DNA from: Gemmatimonadota bacterium | Lineage (GTDB): Bacteria > Gemmatimonadota > Gemmatimonadetes > Gemmatimonadales > GWC2-71-9 | Assembly (NCBI GenBank): GCA_003221085.1 | Contig: QHUD01000077.1 | Span: 1 to 7,791, forward strand | Length of the DNA: 7,791 bases | Direction: 5' to 3' | Shown: piece after piece, positions 1-6,165 of the stretch | How the letters are laid out: the number at the start of each line of letters is the position of its first letter | Numbering within the stretch: position 1 is the first letter of the stretch | Position numbers and translations under genes: made by a program | The notes under the pieces: model-generated | What the model saw: only the letters and a program-made list of their open reading frames with translations | Databases searched by the model: none | What the model was told of the DNA's origin: nothing

Positions 1-813
1 CCCACGGCTCCGGCCGCCCGGCAGACGGTGCGGGCGGCGCGCCAGCTCAAGCTTCCCGCCGTGCTCTTCACCCACCAGAACGTCGAGCTCCAACTGCCCT
101 GGCTCGGCGGCTGGCGCCGCAACCGCACGTTGCGACGGCTGCGCGGCGCGATCGCCGGGAGCGAGGGGGCAGCGGCGCTGGTGCGTGAGCTGGTCCCGGG
201 CCTCCGGGTCGGCGTGATCCCCCAGCTCGGCGTCCACGTGCCGACCGAGCCCGAGCACGCATATCACGACGGTCTGGCGATCGGATGCGTGGGCCGTTTG
301 GTCCCCGAGAAGGGAATCGATACTTTGTTGCAGGCGTTGGCGGAGAACCGGGCCCATCGCTGGCACCTGACGGTGGTGGGCGACGGCCCCGACCGCGAGC
401 GGCTGGAGCGGTTGGCATCGGACCTGCGGCTCGCGGCGCGCGTGCGCTGGGCCGGCGCCTTGCCGCCCGAGGAGGTGCCGAAGCTCTGGCCCGAGCTGGA
501 CGTGCTGGTGCTGCCGGCGCGCCGGCTGTCGACGTGGGCCGAGCCCGCGGCGCACGTGGTGGCGGAGGCGATGGCGCACGAGGTGACGGTGGTGGGAACG
601 AGCGCGGGCGCGACGCCCGAGGTGATCGGTGATGCGGGGCTCGTGGTCCCGGGGGACGACCCGCTGGCGCTCGCGGCGGCGCTGCGCCGCCTCGCCGCCG
701 CCGACCAGCGTCGGCCGCTCGCGCAGGCGGGGCGCGCGCGAGCCATGCGACTCTTTTCAGATGACGCTGTTGCGGAGCGGACGCTCGAATTCTGGAGGGA
801 GATTGTTTCGTGA
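1..813 (+). CDS. Glycosyltransferase, GT4-like, C-terminal portion (5' end outside window)
   Basis: Group 1 / family GT4-type glycosyltransferase, which would transfer a sugar from an activated nucleotide donor onto a growing glycan at the inner face of the cytoplasmic membrane. The frame is open from base 1, so the start lies upstream; 270 codons are visible. A GTG at 28 could be read as a start, but the residues after it (FTHQNVE, codons 22-28) match the middle of a GT4 N-terminal domain, so this is a truncation by the window edge. The donor-binding half shows the CVGRLVPEKG loop (codons 96-105), VVGDGPDR (about 125-132) and the E-x7-E signature, Glu181 and Glu189. Oddity: the usual EAMAxGxPVV stretch reads EAMAHEVTVV, losing the Gly and Pro. 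It is followed by a second glycosyltransferase 99 bp downstream on the same strand, which fits a polysaccharide cluster. The exact sugar and acceptor cannot be told. Confidence 0.9.
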   Translation, partial: PTAPAARQTVRAARQLKLPAVLFTHQNVELQLPWLGGWRRNRTLRRLRGAIAGSEGAAALVRELVPGLRVGVIPQLGVHVPTEPEHAYHDGLAIGCVGRLVPEKGIDTLLQALAENRAHRWHLTVVGDGPDRERLERLASDLRLAARVRWAGALPPEEVPKLWPELDVLVLPARRLSTWAEPAAHVVAEAMAHEVTVVGTSAGATPEVIGDAGLVVPGDDPLALAAALRRLAAADQRRPLAQAGRARAMRLFSDDAVAERTLEFWREIVS

Positions 814-817
814 ACTG

Positions 818-906
818 CGTCACACGTTGCACGTCGCACGTTGCACGTCATGTGAGCGGCGACACGAACCGCGCACCGTGGAACGTGTAACCTGCAACGT
901 GCAACG
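818..906. repeat. CGTTGCA heptamer repeats in inverted orientation (hairpin-like)
   Basis: The left arm, 818-852, reads as five consecutive heptamers: CGTCACA, CGTTGCA, CGTCGCA, CGTTGCA, CGTCATG. The right arm, 906 down to 879 on the minus strand, reads CGTTGCA, CGTTGCA, GGTTACA, CGTTCCA. Arms 825-848 and 883-906 are complementary at 21 of 24 positions with a 34-nt loop, so the transcript could fold into a long hairpin between the two glycosyltransferase genes. There is no T-tract after it, so I do not call it an intrinsic terminator. It fills almost the whole gap and leaves no visible ribosome binding site for the next gene. Its role is unknown; it looks like a short-unit repeat family rather than a promoter. 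Confidence 0.75.
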
Positions 907-912
907 CCTTCC

Positions 913-2094
913 ATGACGCGAGTCCTCCTCGTCCCCGATCTCCCCCTCGAGCGCTGGCCCTCGATGGATCGCTACGCGCACCGGCTGCACGACTGGCTGG
1001 AGAGCACCGATCCGGGGTTCGAGGTGCGGCTCGCGGCGTCGATCGGCGACCTGACGCGCGACCGGGGGAACGGCCGCACCTCGGGCGGCTATCCCCGGTG
1101 GTGGGCGCAGGACGTGGATCCCATGAAGCTCGTGCTGCCCGGTCAGTTGCACGAGCCGCAGCGCTACGTCGCCCGCTACGTGCTGTATCCCTGGTGGCTG
1201 CGCCGCGAGGCGAAGCGCGCCCAGCTGGTACACATCCTCGATCACGGCTACGCCCACATGGTCACTCGGGTGCAGCGCCGCCCGGCGATCGTCACCGTGC
1301 ACGACCTCATGCCCGTCATCATCCTGCGCTCGCCCACCGATGGCTGGCGCGAAGGGGTGCGGAACCGGTTCCTGCGCGGCACGCTCAAGGCGCTGCGGCT
1401 CGCGCGGTCATACATCGTGGGCACCGAGTGGCTGAAGCGCGAGCTCGCGACCTGGCTGGGCGACGACCGGCGCATCAGCGTGGTGCCGTTCGGTGTGGAC
1501 CGCGCGTTCTTCTCCGAGGCGCCCAACGCGCGCACCCGGGGCCGGGCCGACTGGCGCATCCCCGACGACGCCTTCGTGGTGCTGCACGTGGGGAGCACGG
1601 TCGAGCGGAAAAACGTGCCCCTGGTGATCCATACGGTGGCGCGGCTGCGCGCTGAGGCGGATGCGTACCTGCTGCAGGTGGGCGGCCGGTTCTCGAACGA
1701 TCAGCAGCAGCTGATCGAGCGGCTGGGCCTGCGCCGCTTCGTGCGCACCGCGCCGCTGGCGGACGAGAGCACGCTGCGGCGGGCGTACCGCTCGGCGGAT
1801 GTGCTGCTGTTCCCTTCCTTGTATGAAGGCTTCGGCTATCCCGTGATCGAAGCCTTCGCGTCAGGCCTCCCGGTCGTCACGTCCGGAGCCGGAGGGCTGA
1901 AGGAAGTCGGGGGCGACGCGGTGGTAGTGGTCGAGGGCCGCGATCCGGCGGCGTACGTCGAAGCGCTCGAGAGCCTGTCGGACGACGCGTTGCGTCGCGA
2001 AGAACTGATCGAGCGCGGCCGGGCGCGGGCCCGCACTTTCACCTGGCAGCGGACCGCGGAACAGACGGCGGACGTGTATCGAAGCCTGCTGTAG
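913..2094 (+). CDS. Glycosyltransferase, family GT4-like (GT-B fold)
   Basis: A complete 393-residue glycosyltransferase of the group 1 / GT4 type, a usual length for the family, expected to act in the cytoplasm on lipid-linked or surface glycan precursors. The N-terminal half begins with the beta-strand MTRVLLVPDL and carries IVTVHDLMPV (residues 126-135), typical of the acceptor-binding domain. The C-terminal donor domain shows LHVGSTVERKN (224-234), the phosphate-binding region with Arg-Lys, and the E-x7-E signature Glu305 and Glu313 within LYEGFGYPVIEAFASG, followed by LPVV and GGLKEV. The motif is fully canonical, unlike that of the upstream gene. ATG 913 is chosen because the first strand of the fold starts at once. 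No Shine-Dalgarno-like sequence precedes it; the gap is filled by heptamer repeats. It probably shares a transcript with the upstream glycosyltransferase. The linkage specificity cannot be read from the sequence. Confidence 0.93.
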   Translation: MTRVLLVPDLPLERWPSMDRYAHRLHDWLESTDPGFEVRLAASIGDLTRDRGNGRTSGGYPRWWAQDVDPMKLVLPGQLHEPQRYVARYVLYPWWLRREAKRAQLVHILDHGYAHMVTRVQRRPAIVTVHDLMPVIILRSPTDGWREGVRNRFLRGTLKALRLARSYIVGTEWLKRELATWLGDDRRISVVPFGVDRAFFSEAPNARTRGRADWRIPDDAFVVLHVGSTVERKNVPLVIHTVARLRAEADAYLLQVGGRFSNDQQQLIERLGLRRFVRTAPLADESTLRRAYRSADVLLFPSLYEGFGYPVIEAFASGLPVVTSGAGGLKEVGGDAVVVVEGRDPAAYVEALESLSDDALRREELIERGRARARTFTWQRTAEQTADVYRSLL

Positions 2095-2228
2095 AGCTGC
2101 CGAGAGCATAACACACCTGTTGCTTCGCCTCCGCAGGAAGTGTCAGAGCGATGCGCCCGGCCCCATCTCGATAGGACCCCGTTTCAGGCTCGCGAGCCGG
2201 TGCGGCCCTTGCAGCGCCGGTTGGGGCG
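2095..2228. other. Intergenic spacer upstream of the lipoprotein pair
   Basis: This 134-bp spacer probably contains the promoter for the two lipoprotein genes, but I cannot pick convincing -35 and -10 boxes. A perfect 12-bp palindrome, GGCTCGCGAGCC, lies at 2187-2198, about 30 bp before the start codon, and could be an operator or chance in GC-rich DNA. Only a weak purine run (GGGG, 2223-2226) precedes ATG 2229. No T-tract terminator is visible after the glycosyltransferase gene. Confidence 0.4.
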
Positions 2229-3401
2229 ATGAAGACGGCGTACCTTCTCGCGCTGGCGCCGGTCGTCGCCAGCTGCCACTTCGATAAGCTATTCAGCGGT
2301 GGCGGGGGCACCCGGTTGTCCCACGACCCGCCCGCTGGCCTCGCCTTCGCGTCCAGTCCCGGCACCGCTCGCGCCGGGCAGCCCCTCGGCCTGGTCCGGG
2401 TCGCCGTCGTCGACTCCGCCGGGACGCCTGTGGCGGGGGCCGACACCATCCTCGTGACGATCGCGATCAAGAACAACCCCGGTGGCGGCACACTCACCGG
2501 CACCGACACGGCGCATGTGGTGAACGGCGTGGCCACGTTCAGCGACCTGCGGATCGATCAGGCGGGCACCGCCTACACGCCCACGACCGGCGACCTCACC
2601 GTCACCACGACCACCGGCGGTACGGGCTCAGATCCCAACGGCTACACGGTCACCGTGGACGCCGCCAGCAAGGCGATCACGGTCAATGGGAGCGTCACCT
2701 TCCCCGGGCTCGCCGCCGGCGATCACTCGGTGCAGCTCGGGGGCGTGGCGAGCAACTGCGTGGTGAGCGGGCAGAATCCGCGGACGATCAGCGTGCCAGC
2801 GGGCGGCGCCAACCAGACGACCTTCGCGATTACATGCACGGCGCCGGCCAACCAGCCGCCGGCGGCTGCCTTCAGCTCGAGCTGCAACCAGCTGGACTGC
2901 GCCTTCACCAGCACGAGCAGCGATCCGGACGGCACGATCACGGCCTATAGCTGGACGTTCGGCGACGGTGGTACCGCGACCACCCAGAATCCGTCGCATA
3001 CGTACGGCGCGGCCGGGGCCTTCACCGTGACCCTCACGGTCACTGACAACCAGAACGCCACGGCCATCGTGTCGCACACCGTCACGGTCACCGCGCCCCC
3101 AGTCTTTAATCAGCCGCCGGTCGTAACCGCCGGACCGGACCAAAACCCGGTGGTCGGCCTGGTCTTCACGCTGAGTGGGGCGTCGTTCAGCGATCCGGAC
3201 CACGATGGGCCGTGGAACGTGACTATCGACTGGGGCGATGGCTCGCAAACGACATTCGGGACGTCGAGCGAGGGGTCGATCGGCGGCTCGCACTCGTATG
3301 CGGGTGTCGCCTTCACCCAGTACACACTCACCGTGACCGTGGTGGACGCGCACGGCAATCGGGGCTCGGCCAGCAAGACGGTCACGGTTACTCTGCTATG
3401 A
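2229..3401 (+). CDS. PKD-domain surface lipoprotein (shorter paralogue)
   Basis: A predicted 390-residue exported lipoprotein. The signal peptide is residues 1-15 with a VASC lipobox and lipidated Cys16. His17 at +2 is not the Asp retention signal known from E. coli, so outer-membrane placement is plausible. An Ig-like beta-sandwich module (about 36-120) contains VRVAVVDSAG and GVATFSDLRID. A different module (about 131-203) has DPNGYTVTVD, GLAAGDHSV and two cysteines, Cys177 and Cys203, that could pair. A PKD domain (about 208-290) carries Cys219-x4-Cys224 and the SWTFGDG core (241-247). The C-terminal PKD-like domain (about 295-390) contains DWGDGS (334-339) and ends in VTVTLL. There is no enzymatic motif, so a structural, adhesive or binding role is inferred. 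The next gene starts 4 bp after its stop and encodes a longer paralogue, so the two are almost certainly co-transcribed and may be translationally coupled. Confidence 0.88.
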   Translation: MKTAYLLALAPVVASCHFDKLFSGGGGTRLSHDPPAGLAFASSPGTARAGQPLGLVRVAVVDSAGTPVAGADTILVTIAIKNNPGGGTLTGTDTAHVVNGVATFSDLRIDQAGTAYTPTTGDLTVTTTTGGTGSDPNGYTVTVDAASKAITVNGSVTFPGLAAGDHSVQLGGVASNCVVSGQNPRTISVPAGGANQTTFAITCTAPANQPPAAAFSSSCNQLDCAFTSTSSDPDGTITAYSWTFGDGGTATTQNPSHTYGAAGAFTVTLTVTDNQNATAIVSHTVTVTAPPVFNQPPVVTAGPDQNPVVGLVFTLSGASFSDPDHDGPWNVTIDWGDGSQTTFGTSSEGSIGGSHSYAGVAFTQYTLTVTVVDAHGNRGSASKTVTVTLL

Positions 3402-3405
3402 GCCG

Positions 3406-6057
3406 ATGAAGCTGGTCTCTGTTTTGGCGCTCGTGCCCCTCGTCGCGAGCTGCCGCATCGACAAGCTGTTGAACGGGGCGAAGACACCGCCGTCCGAGGC
3501 CCCCCCGGCCCGGGTGGCCTTTGCCTCGTCGCTCGGCAGCGCGCGCGCCGGCGAGCCGATCGATCCGCCCGTGCAGGTCACGGTGCAGGACTCGGCCGGT
3601 AACGTCACGCTGCGCGACACGCTGGTCATCCTGTCGCTCGGCGCGAACCCGACCGGTGACTCGCTGCGAGGAACGAAGCAGGTGCGCTCGGTCAACGGCG
3701 TCGCCACCTTCGTCGGACTCCGCCTGGAAAAGGCGGCCAGCGGGTACCGGCTCACCGCCGCTGCGCCGAAGCTCGGCGCCGACACGAGTGCGGCGTTCAG
3801 CGTCATGCCGGCGCCCGCCACCCAGCTCCTGTTCACCGTGCCGCCGAGTAGCGCGATGCAGGACAGCGTGATCAAGCCGCCCATCCAGGTCACCGCGTAC
3901 GATGCCCTGGGAAACAAGGCCACGAATTTCGCCGGCTCGATCCGGCTGCGGATCGGTAACGACGCGAGCGTCTCCAAGAATGCCGCGATCGCGGGAGCCA
4001 TCGCGCCGGCCGTTGCCGGCGTGGCCACGTTCCCGGAGGTCAAGATCGATCACGTCGGCGTGGGGTACACCCTCACCGCCGCGCTCGGGAGCGCAACGCC
4101 GATCGACACGAGCGTCGCGTTCGACATCACGCCCACGCCGCCGCCGCCCCCGCCGCCGCCGACCCACCTGGGATTCATCCAGCAGCCCCAGACCACCGTA
4201 GTCGCCGGCGCGGCGATCGCGCCGCCGGTCCAGGTGGCGGCGCTCGATGCATCCGAGCACGTCGTGCAGGGGTTCACGGGCGCGATCGGCCTGGCGCTGG
4301 GTCCGGCTTCCAATGGCGGCACGCTGTCGGGCGGAGCGCCGATCAACCCGGTGAGCGGCGTCGCCACATTCCCCAATCTGCGGATCGACAAACCGGGCAC
4401 GGGATACACGCTGGGGGCGACGGCGTCACAACTCACGGCCGCGACGAGTCAGACGTTCGCAGTTACGGCGCCGCCGAACCAGTCGCCGACGGCCGGGTTC
4501 ACGTCGAGCTGCACACAGCTCACCTGCAGCTTCACGAGCACCAGCAGCGATCCGGACGGCACGATCGCGAGCTATGCGTGGACGTTCGGTGATGGTGCGA
4601 CGGCGACCACCCAGAATCCGTCGCATACGTACACCGCAGGCGGGACCTTCACGGTGACGCTCACGGTGACCGATAACCAAGGCGCCACGGGCAGCGTCTC
4701 GCACACCGTGACGGTCACGGCGCCCCCGCCGCCCAATCAACCGCCCGTCGCGGCATTCACGTCGAGCTGCACGCAGCTCACGTGCAGCTTCACGAGCACC
4801 AGCAGCGATCCCGACGGCACGATCGCGAGCTACGCGTGGACGTTCGGTGATGGTGCGACGGCGACCACCCAGAATCCGTCGCATACGTACACCGCAGGCG
4901 GAACCTTCACCGTGACCCTCACGGTGACCGACAACCAAAGCGCGACGGGGACCGTCTCGCACACCGTGACGGTGACCGCGCCCCCGCCGCCGAATCAACC
5001 GCCCGTCGCGGCGTTCACCTCGAGCTGCACGCAGCTCACCTGCAGCTTCACGAGCACCAGCAGCGATCCCGACGGCACGATCGCGAGCTACGCGTGGACG
5101 TTCGGTGATGGTGCGACGGCGACCACCCAGAATCCGTCGCATACGTACACCGCGGGTGGGACCTTCACGGTGACGCTCACGGTGACCGATAACCAAGGCG
5201 CCACGGGCAGCGTCTCGCACACCGTGACGGTCACGGCGCCCCCGCCGCCCAATCAACCGCCCGTCGCGGCGTTCACCTCGAGCTGCACGCAGCTCACCTG
5301 CAGCTTCACGAGCACCAGCAGCGATCCCGACGGCACGATCGCGAGCTACGCGTGGACGTTCGGTGATGGTGCGACGGCGACCACCCAGAATCCGTCGCAT
5401 ACGTACACCGCGGGCGGGACCTTCACGGTGACGCTCACGGTCACCGATAACCAGGGCGCCACGGGCAGCGTCTCGCACACCGTGACGGTGACCGCGCCCC
5501 CGCCGCCGAATCAACCGCCCGTCGCGGCGTTCACCTCGAGCTGTACGCTGCTCGTGTGCACCTTTACCAGCACGAGCAGTGATCCGGACGGCTCGATCAC
5601 CGGCTATCGCTGGACCTTCGGCGACGGTGGAACGGCGGCCGACCAGAACCCGACGCACGTGTACACCGCGCCGGGTAGCTACACCGTCACCCTGACGGTC
5701 ACCGACAATCAGGGGGCGACCGATAATGTCTCCCACACGGTGACCGTGGCGGCGCCGGCGGCGGCTAACGTAGCTCCGACCGTGAACGCCGGATCGAACG
5801 ACAACGCGATTACCGGTCTGCTCTACTCCTTCACGTGGAGCTTCAGCGATGGAAACCACAACGGTCCGTGGTCGTACACGATCGATTGGGGCGATGGCTC
5901 GACGTCGAGGGGTACCGCTACGAGCGAGGGCTCCCTCAGCTCCGGGCACACCTATATCATCGTCTTGCCACGCAGCTTCACGATCACCGTGACCGTGACG
6001 GACGCAAGCGGCGCGTCAGGATCGAGTTCGAAAGTCGTTTCGGTGACCCTGTTGTAA
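3406..6057 (+). CDS. Large multi-PKD surface lipoprotein (longer paralogue)
   Basis: A predicted 883-residue exported lipoprotein with a signal peptide at 1-15, lipobox VASC and lipidated Cys16. Three Ig-like modules follow (about 35-135, 138-242 and 254-355). Each has a V/I-Q-V-x2-x2-D strand (56-66, 160-170, 275-285) and a GVATF...GYxL ending. Eight consecutive prolines (245-252) separate the second and third. Five PKD domains then run in tandem with an 86-residue period (about 358-783). Each has a Cys-x4-Cys pair (369/374, 455/460, 541/546, 627/632, 713/718) and a WTFGDG core, joined by Pro-rich APPPPNQPP linkers. The C-terminal domain (about 790-883) contains DWGDGS (827-832) and resembles that of the upstream paralogue. 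No LPXTG, type IX or other sorting tail is seen, so anchoring is by the N-terminal lipid and the array would project outward like a stalk. Start ATG 3406 is chosen from the lipobox position and similarity to the neighbour's N-terminus; no Shine-Dalgarno is visible. The function is probably adhesion, matrix or glycan binding, by inference only. Confidence 0.9.
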   Translation: MKLVSVLALVPLVASCRIDKLLNGAKTPPSEAPPARVAFASSLGSARAGEPIDPPVQVTVQDSAGNVTLRDTLVILSLGANPTGDSLRGTKQVRSVNGVATFVGLRLEKAASGYRLTAAAPKLGADTSAAFSVMPAPATQLLFTVPPSSAMQDSVIKPPIQVTAYDALGNKATNFAGSIRLRIGNDASVSKNAAIAGAIAPAVAGVATFPEVKIDHVGVGYTLTAALGSATPIDTSVAFDITPTPPPPPPPPTHLGFIQQPQTTVVAGAAIAPPVQVAALDASEHVVQGFTGAIGLALGPASNGGTLSGGAPINPVSGVATFPNLRIDKPGTGYTLGATASQLTAATSQTFAVTAPPNQSPTAGFTSSCTQLTCSFTSTSSDPDGTIASYAWTFGDGATATTQNPSHTYTAGGTFTVTLTVTDNQGATGSVSHTVTVTAPPPPNQPPVAAFTSSCTQLTCSFTSTSSDPDGTIASYAWTFGDGATATTQNPSHTYTAGGTFTVTLTVTDNQSATGTVSHTVTVTAPPPPNQPPVAAFTSSCTQLTCSFTSTSSDPDGTIASYAWTFGDGATATTQNPSHTYTAGGTFTVTLTVTDNQGATGSVSHTVTVTAPPPPNQPPVAAFTSSCTQLTCSFTSTSSDPDGTIASYAWTFGDGATATTQNPSHTYTAGGTFTVTLTVTDNQGATGSVSHTVTVTAPPPPNQPPVAAFTSSCTLLVCTFTSTSSDPDGSITGYRWTFGDGGTAADQNPTHVYTAPGSYTVTLTVTDNQGATDNVSHTVTVAAPAAANVAPTVNAGSNDNAITGLLYSFTWSFSDGNHNGPWSYTIDWGDGSTSRGTATSEGSLSSGHTYIIVLPRSFTITVTVTDASGASGSSSKVVSVTLL
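4138..4161 (+). repeat. Poly-proline codon run (interdomain linker)
   Basis: Eight consecutive proline codons, seven CCG and one CCC, encode a stiff linker between the second and third Ig-like modules of the large lipoprotein. It is a simple-sequence tract that could change length by slippage in steps of 3 bp without losing frame. Confidence 0.8.
4498..5787 (+). repeat. Tandem 258-bp PKD-coding repeats (five units)
   Basis: Units start at 4498, 4756, 5014, 5272 and 5530, each at a Phe codon (in TTCAC) just before the SSC motif, with an exact spacing of 258 bp or 86 codons. Units 1 to 4 are almost identical in DNA, including synonymous sites. Unit 5 is clearly diverged (CTLLVCTF, GSITGYRW, TAADQNPTHVY) and its last part passes into the C-terminal domain. 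At the unit ends, units 1 and 3 share GTCACGGCGC and CCGCCCAATC, while units 2 and 4 share GTGACCGCGC and CCGCCGAATC. The 5' halves of units 3 and 4 are the closest pair. This points to recent amplification with recombination among units. Copy number may differ between strains, and short-read assemblies could collapse the array. Confidence 0.92.
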
Positions 6058-6070
6058 GCGCCGCGCGCGT

Positions 6071-6113
6071 GTGGGTGGACCGACCCCGGGCCCATGGCCC
6101 GGGGTTCCCACCC
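6071..6113. repeat. GC-rich palindromic element A (REP-like)
   Basis: The core is a perfect 10-bp stem, ACCCCGGGCC (6083-6092) with GGCCCGGGGT (6096-6105), and a 3-nt loop. It is flanked by GTGGG on the left and CCCAC on the right, an outer palindrome. It begins 13 bp after the stop of the large lipoprotein. It matches element D (7306-7347) in the same orientation: the first 8 bases, the 10-base left arm and 9 bases of the right arm are shared. It may also act as a transcript-end hairpin or stabiliser, though no T-tract follows. Confidence 0.75.
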
Positions 6114-6137
6114 CGGCACCGCGGTACGTCTTCCCTG

Positions 6138-6162
6138 AACCCCGGGGCAGCGCCCCGGGGTT
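6138..6162. repeat. GC-rich palindromic element B (REP-like; possible bidirectional terminator)
   Basis: A perfect 11-bp inverted repeat: AACCCCGGGGC (6138-6148) pairs with GCCCCGGGGTT (6152-6162) around a 3-nt loop. It sits between two convergent genes, 3 bp from the stop codon of the minus-strand gene, where a shared terminator would be useful. No run of T follows on either strand, so intrinsic termination is uncertain. Its flanks fit the family when read on the minus strand, so it is inverted relative to element A. Confidence 0.8.
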
Positions 6163-6165
6163 GGT

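Noticed and set aside
28..30. GTG at 28 as the true start of the first glycosyltransferase
   Set aside because: The frame is open to base 1 and the following residues match an internal part of the GT4 N-terminal domain; a protein starting here would lack its first strands.
68..832. Minus-strand 254-codon frame opposite the first glycosyltransferase
   Set aside because: It is extremely Arg/Pro/Ala-rich, the usual antisense shadow of a GC-rich gene.
4498..5787. CRISPR array
   Set aside because: The repeated unit is 258 bp, contiguous, in frame and codes for PKD domains; there are no spacers and no cas genes.
4426..5949. Long open frame on the minus strand (507 codons) across the PKD repeats
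   Set aside because: It is antisense to the lipoprotein. Its translation is an Arg/Gly-rich repeat that mirrors the 258-bp period, and the GC-rich repeats simply lack stop codons in that frame.
6084..6162. Classical intrinsic terminators
   Set aside because: The stems are strong, but no T-tract follows on either strand, so I describe them as palindromic repeats that may assist termination.
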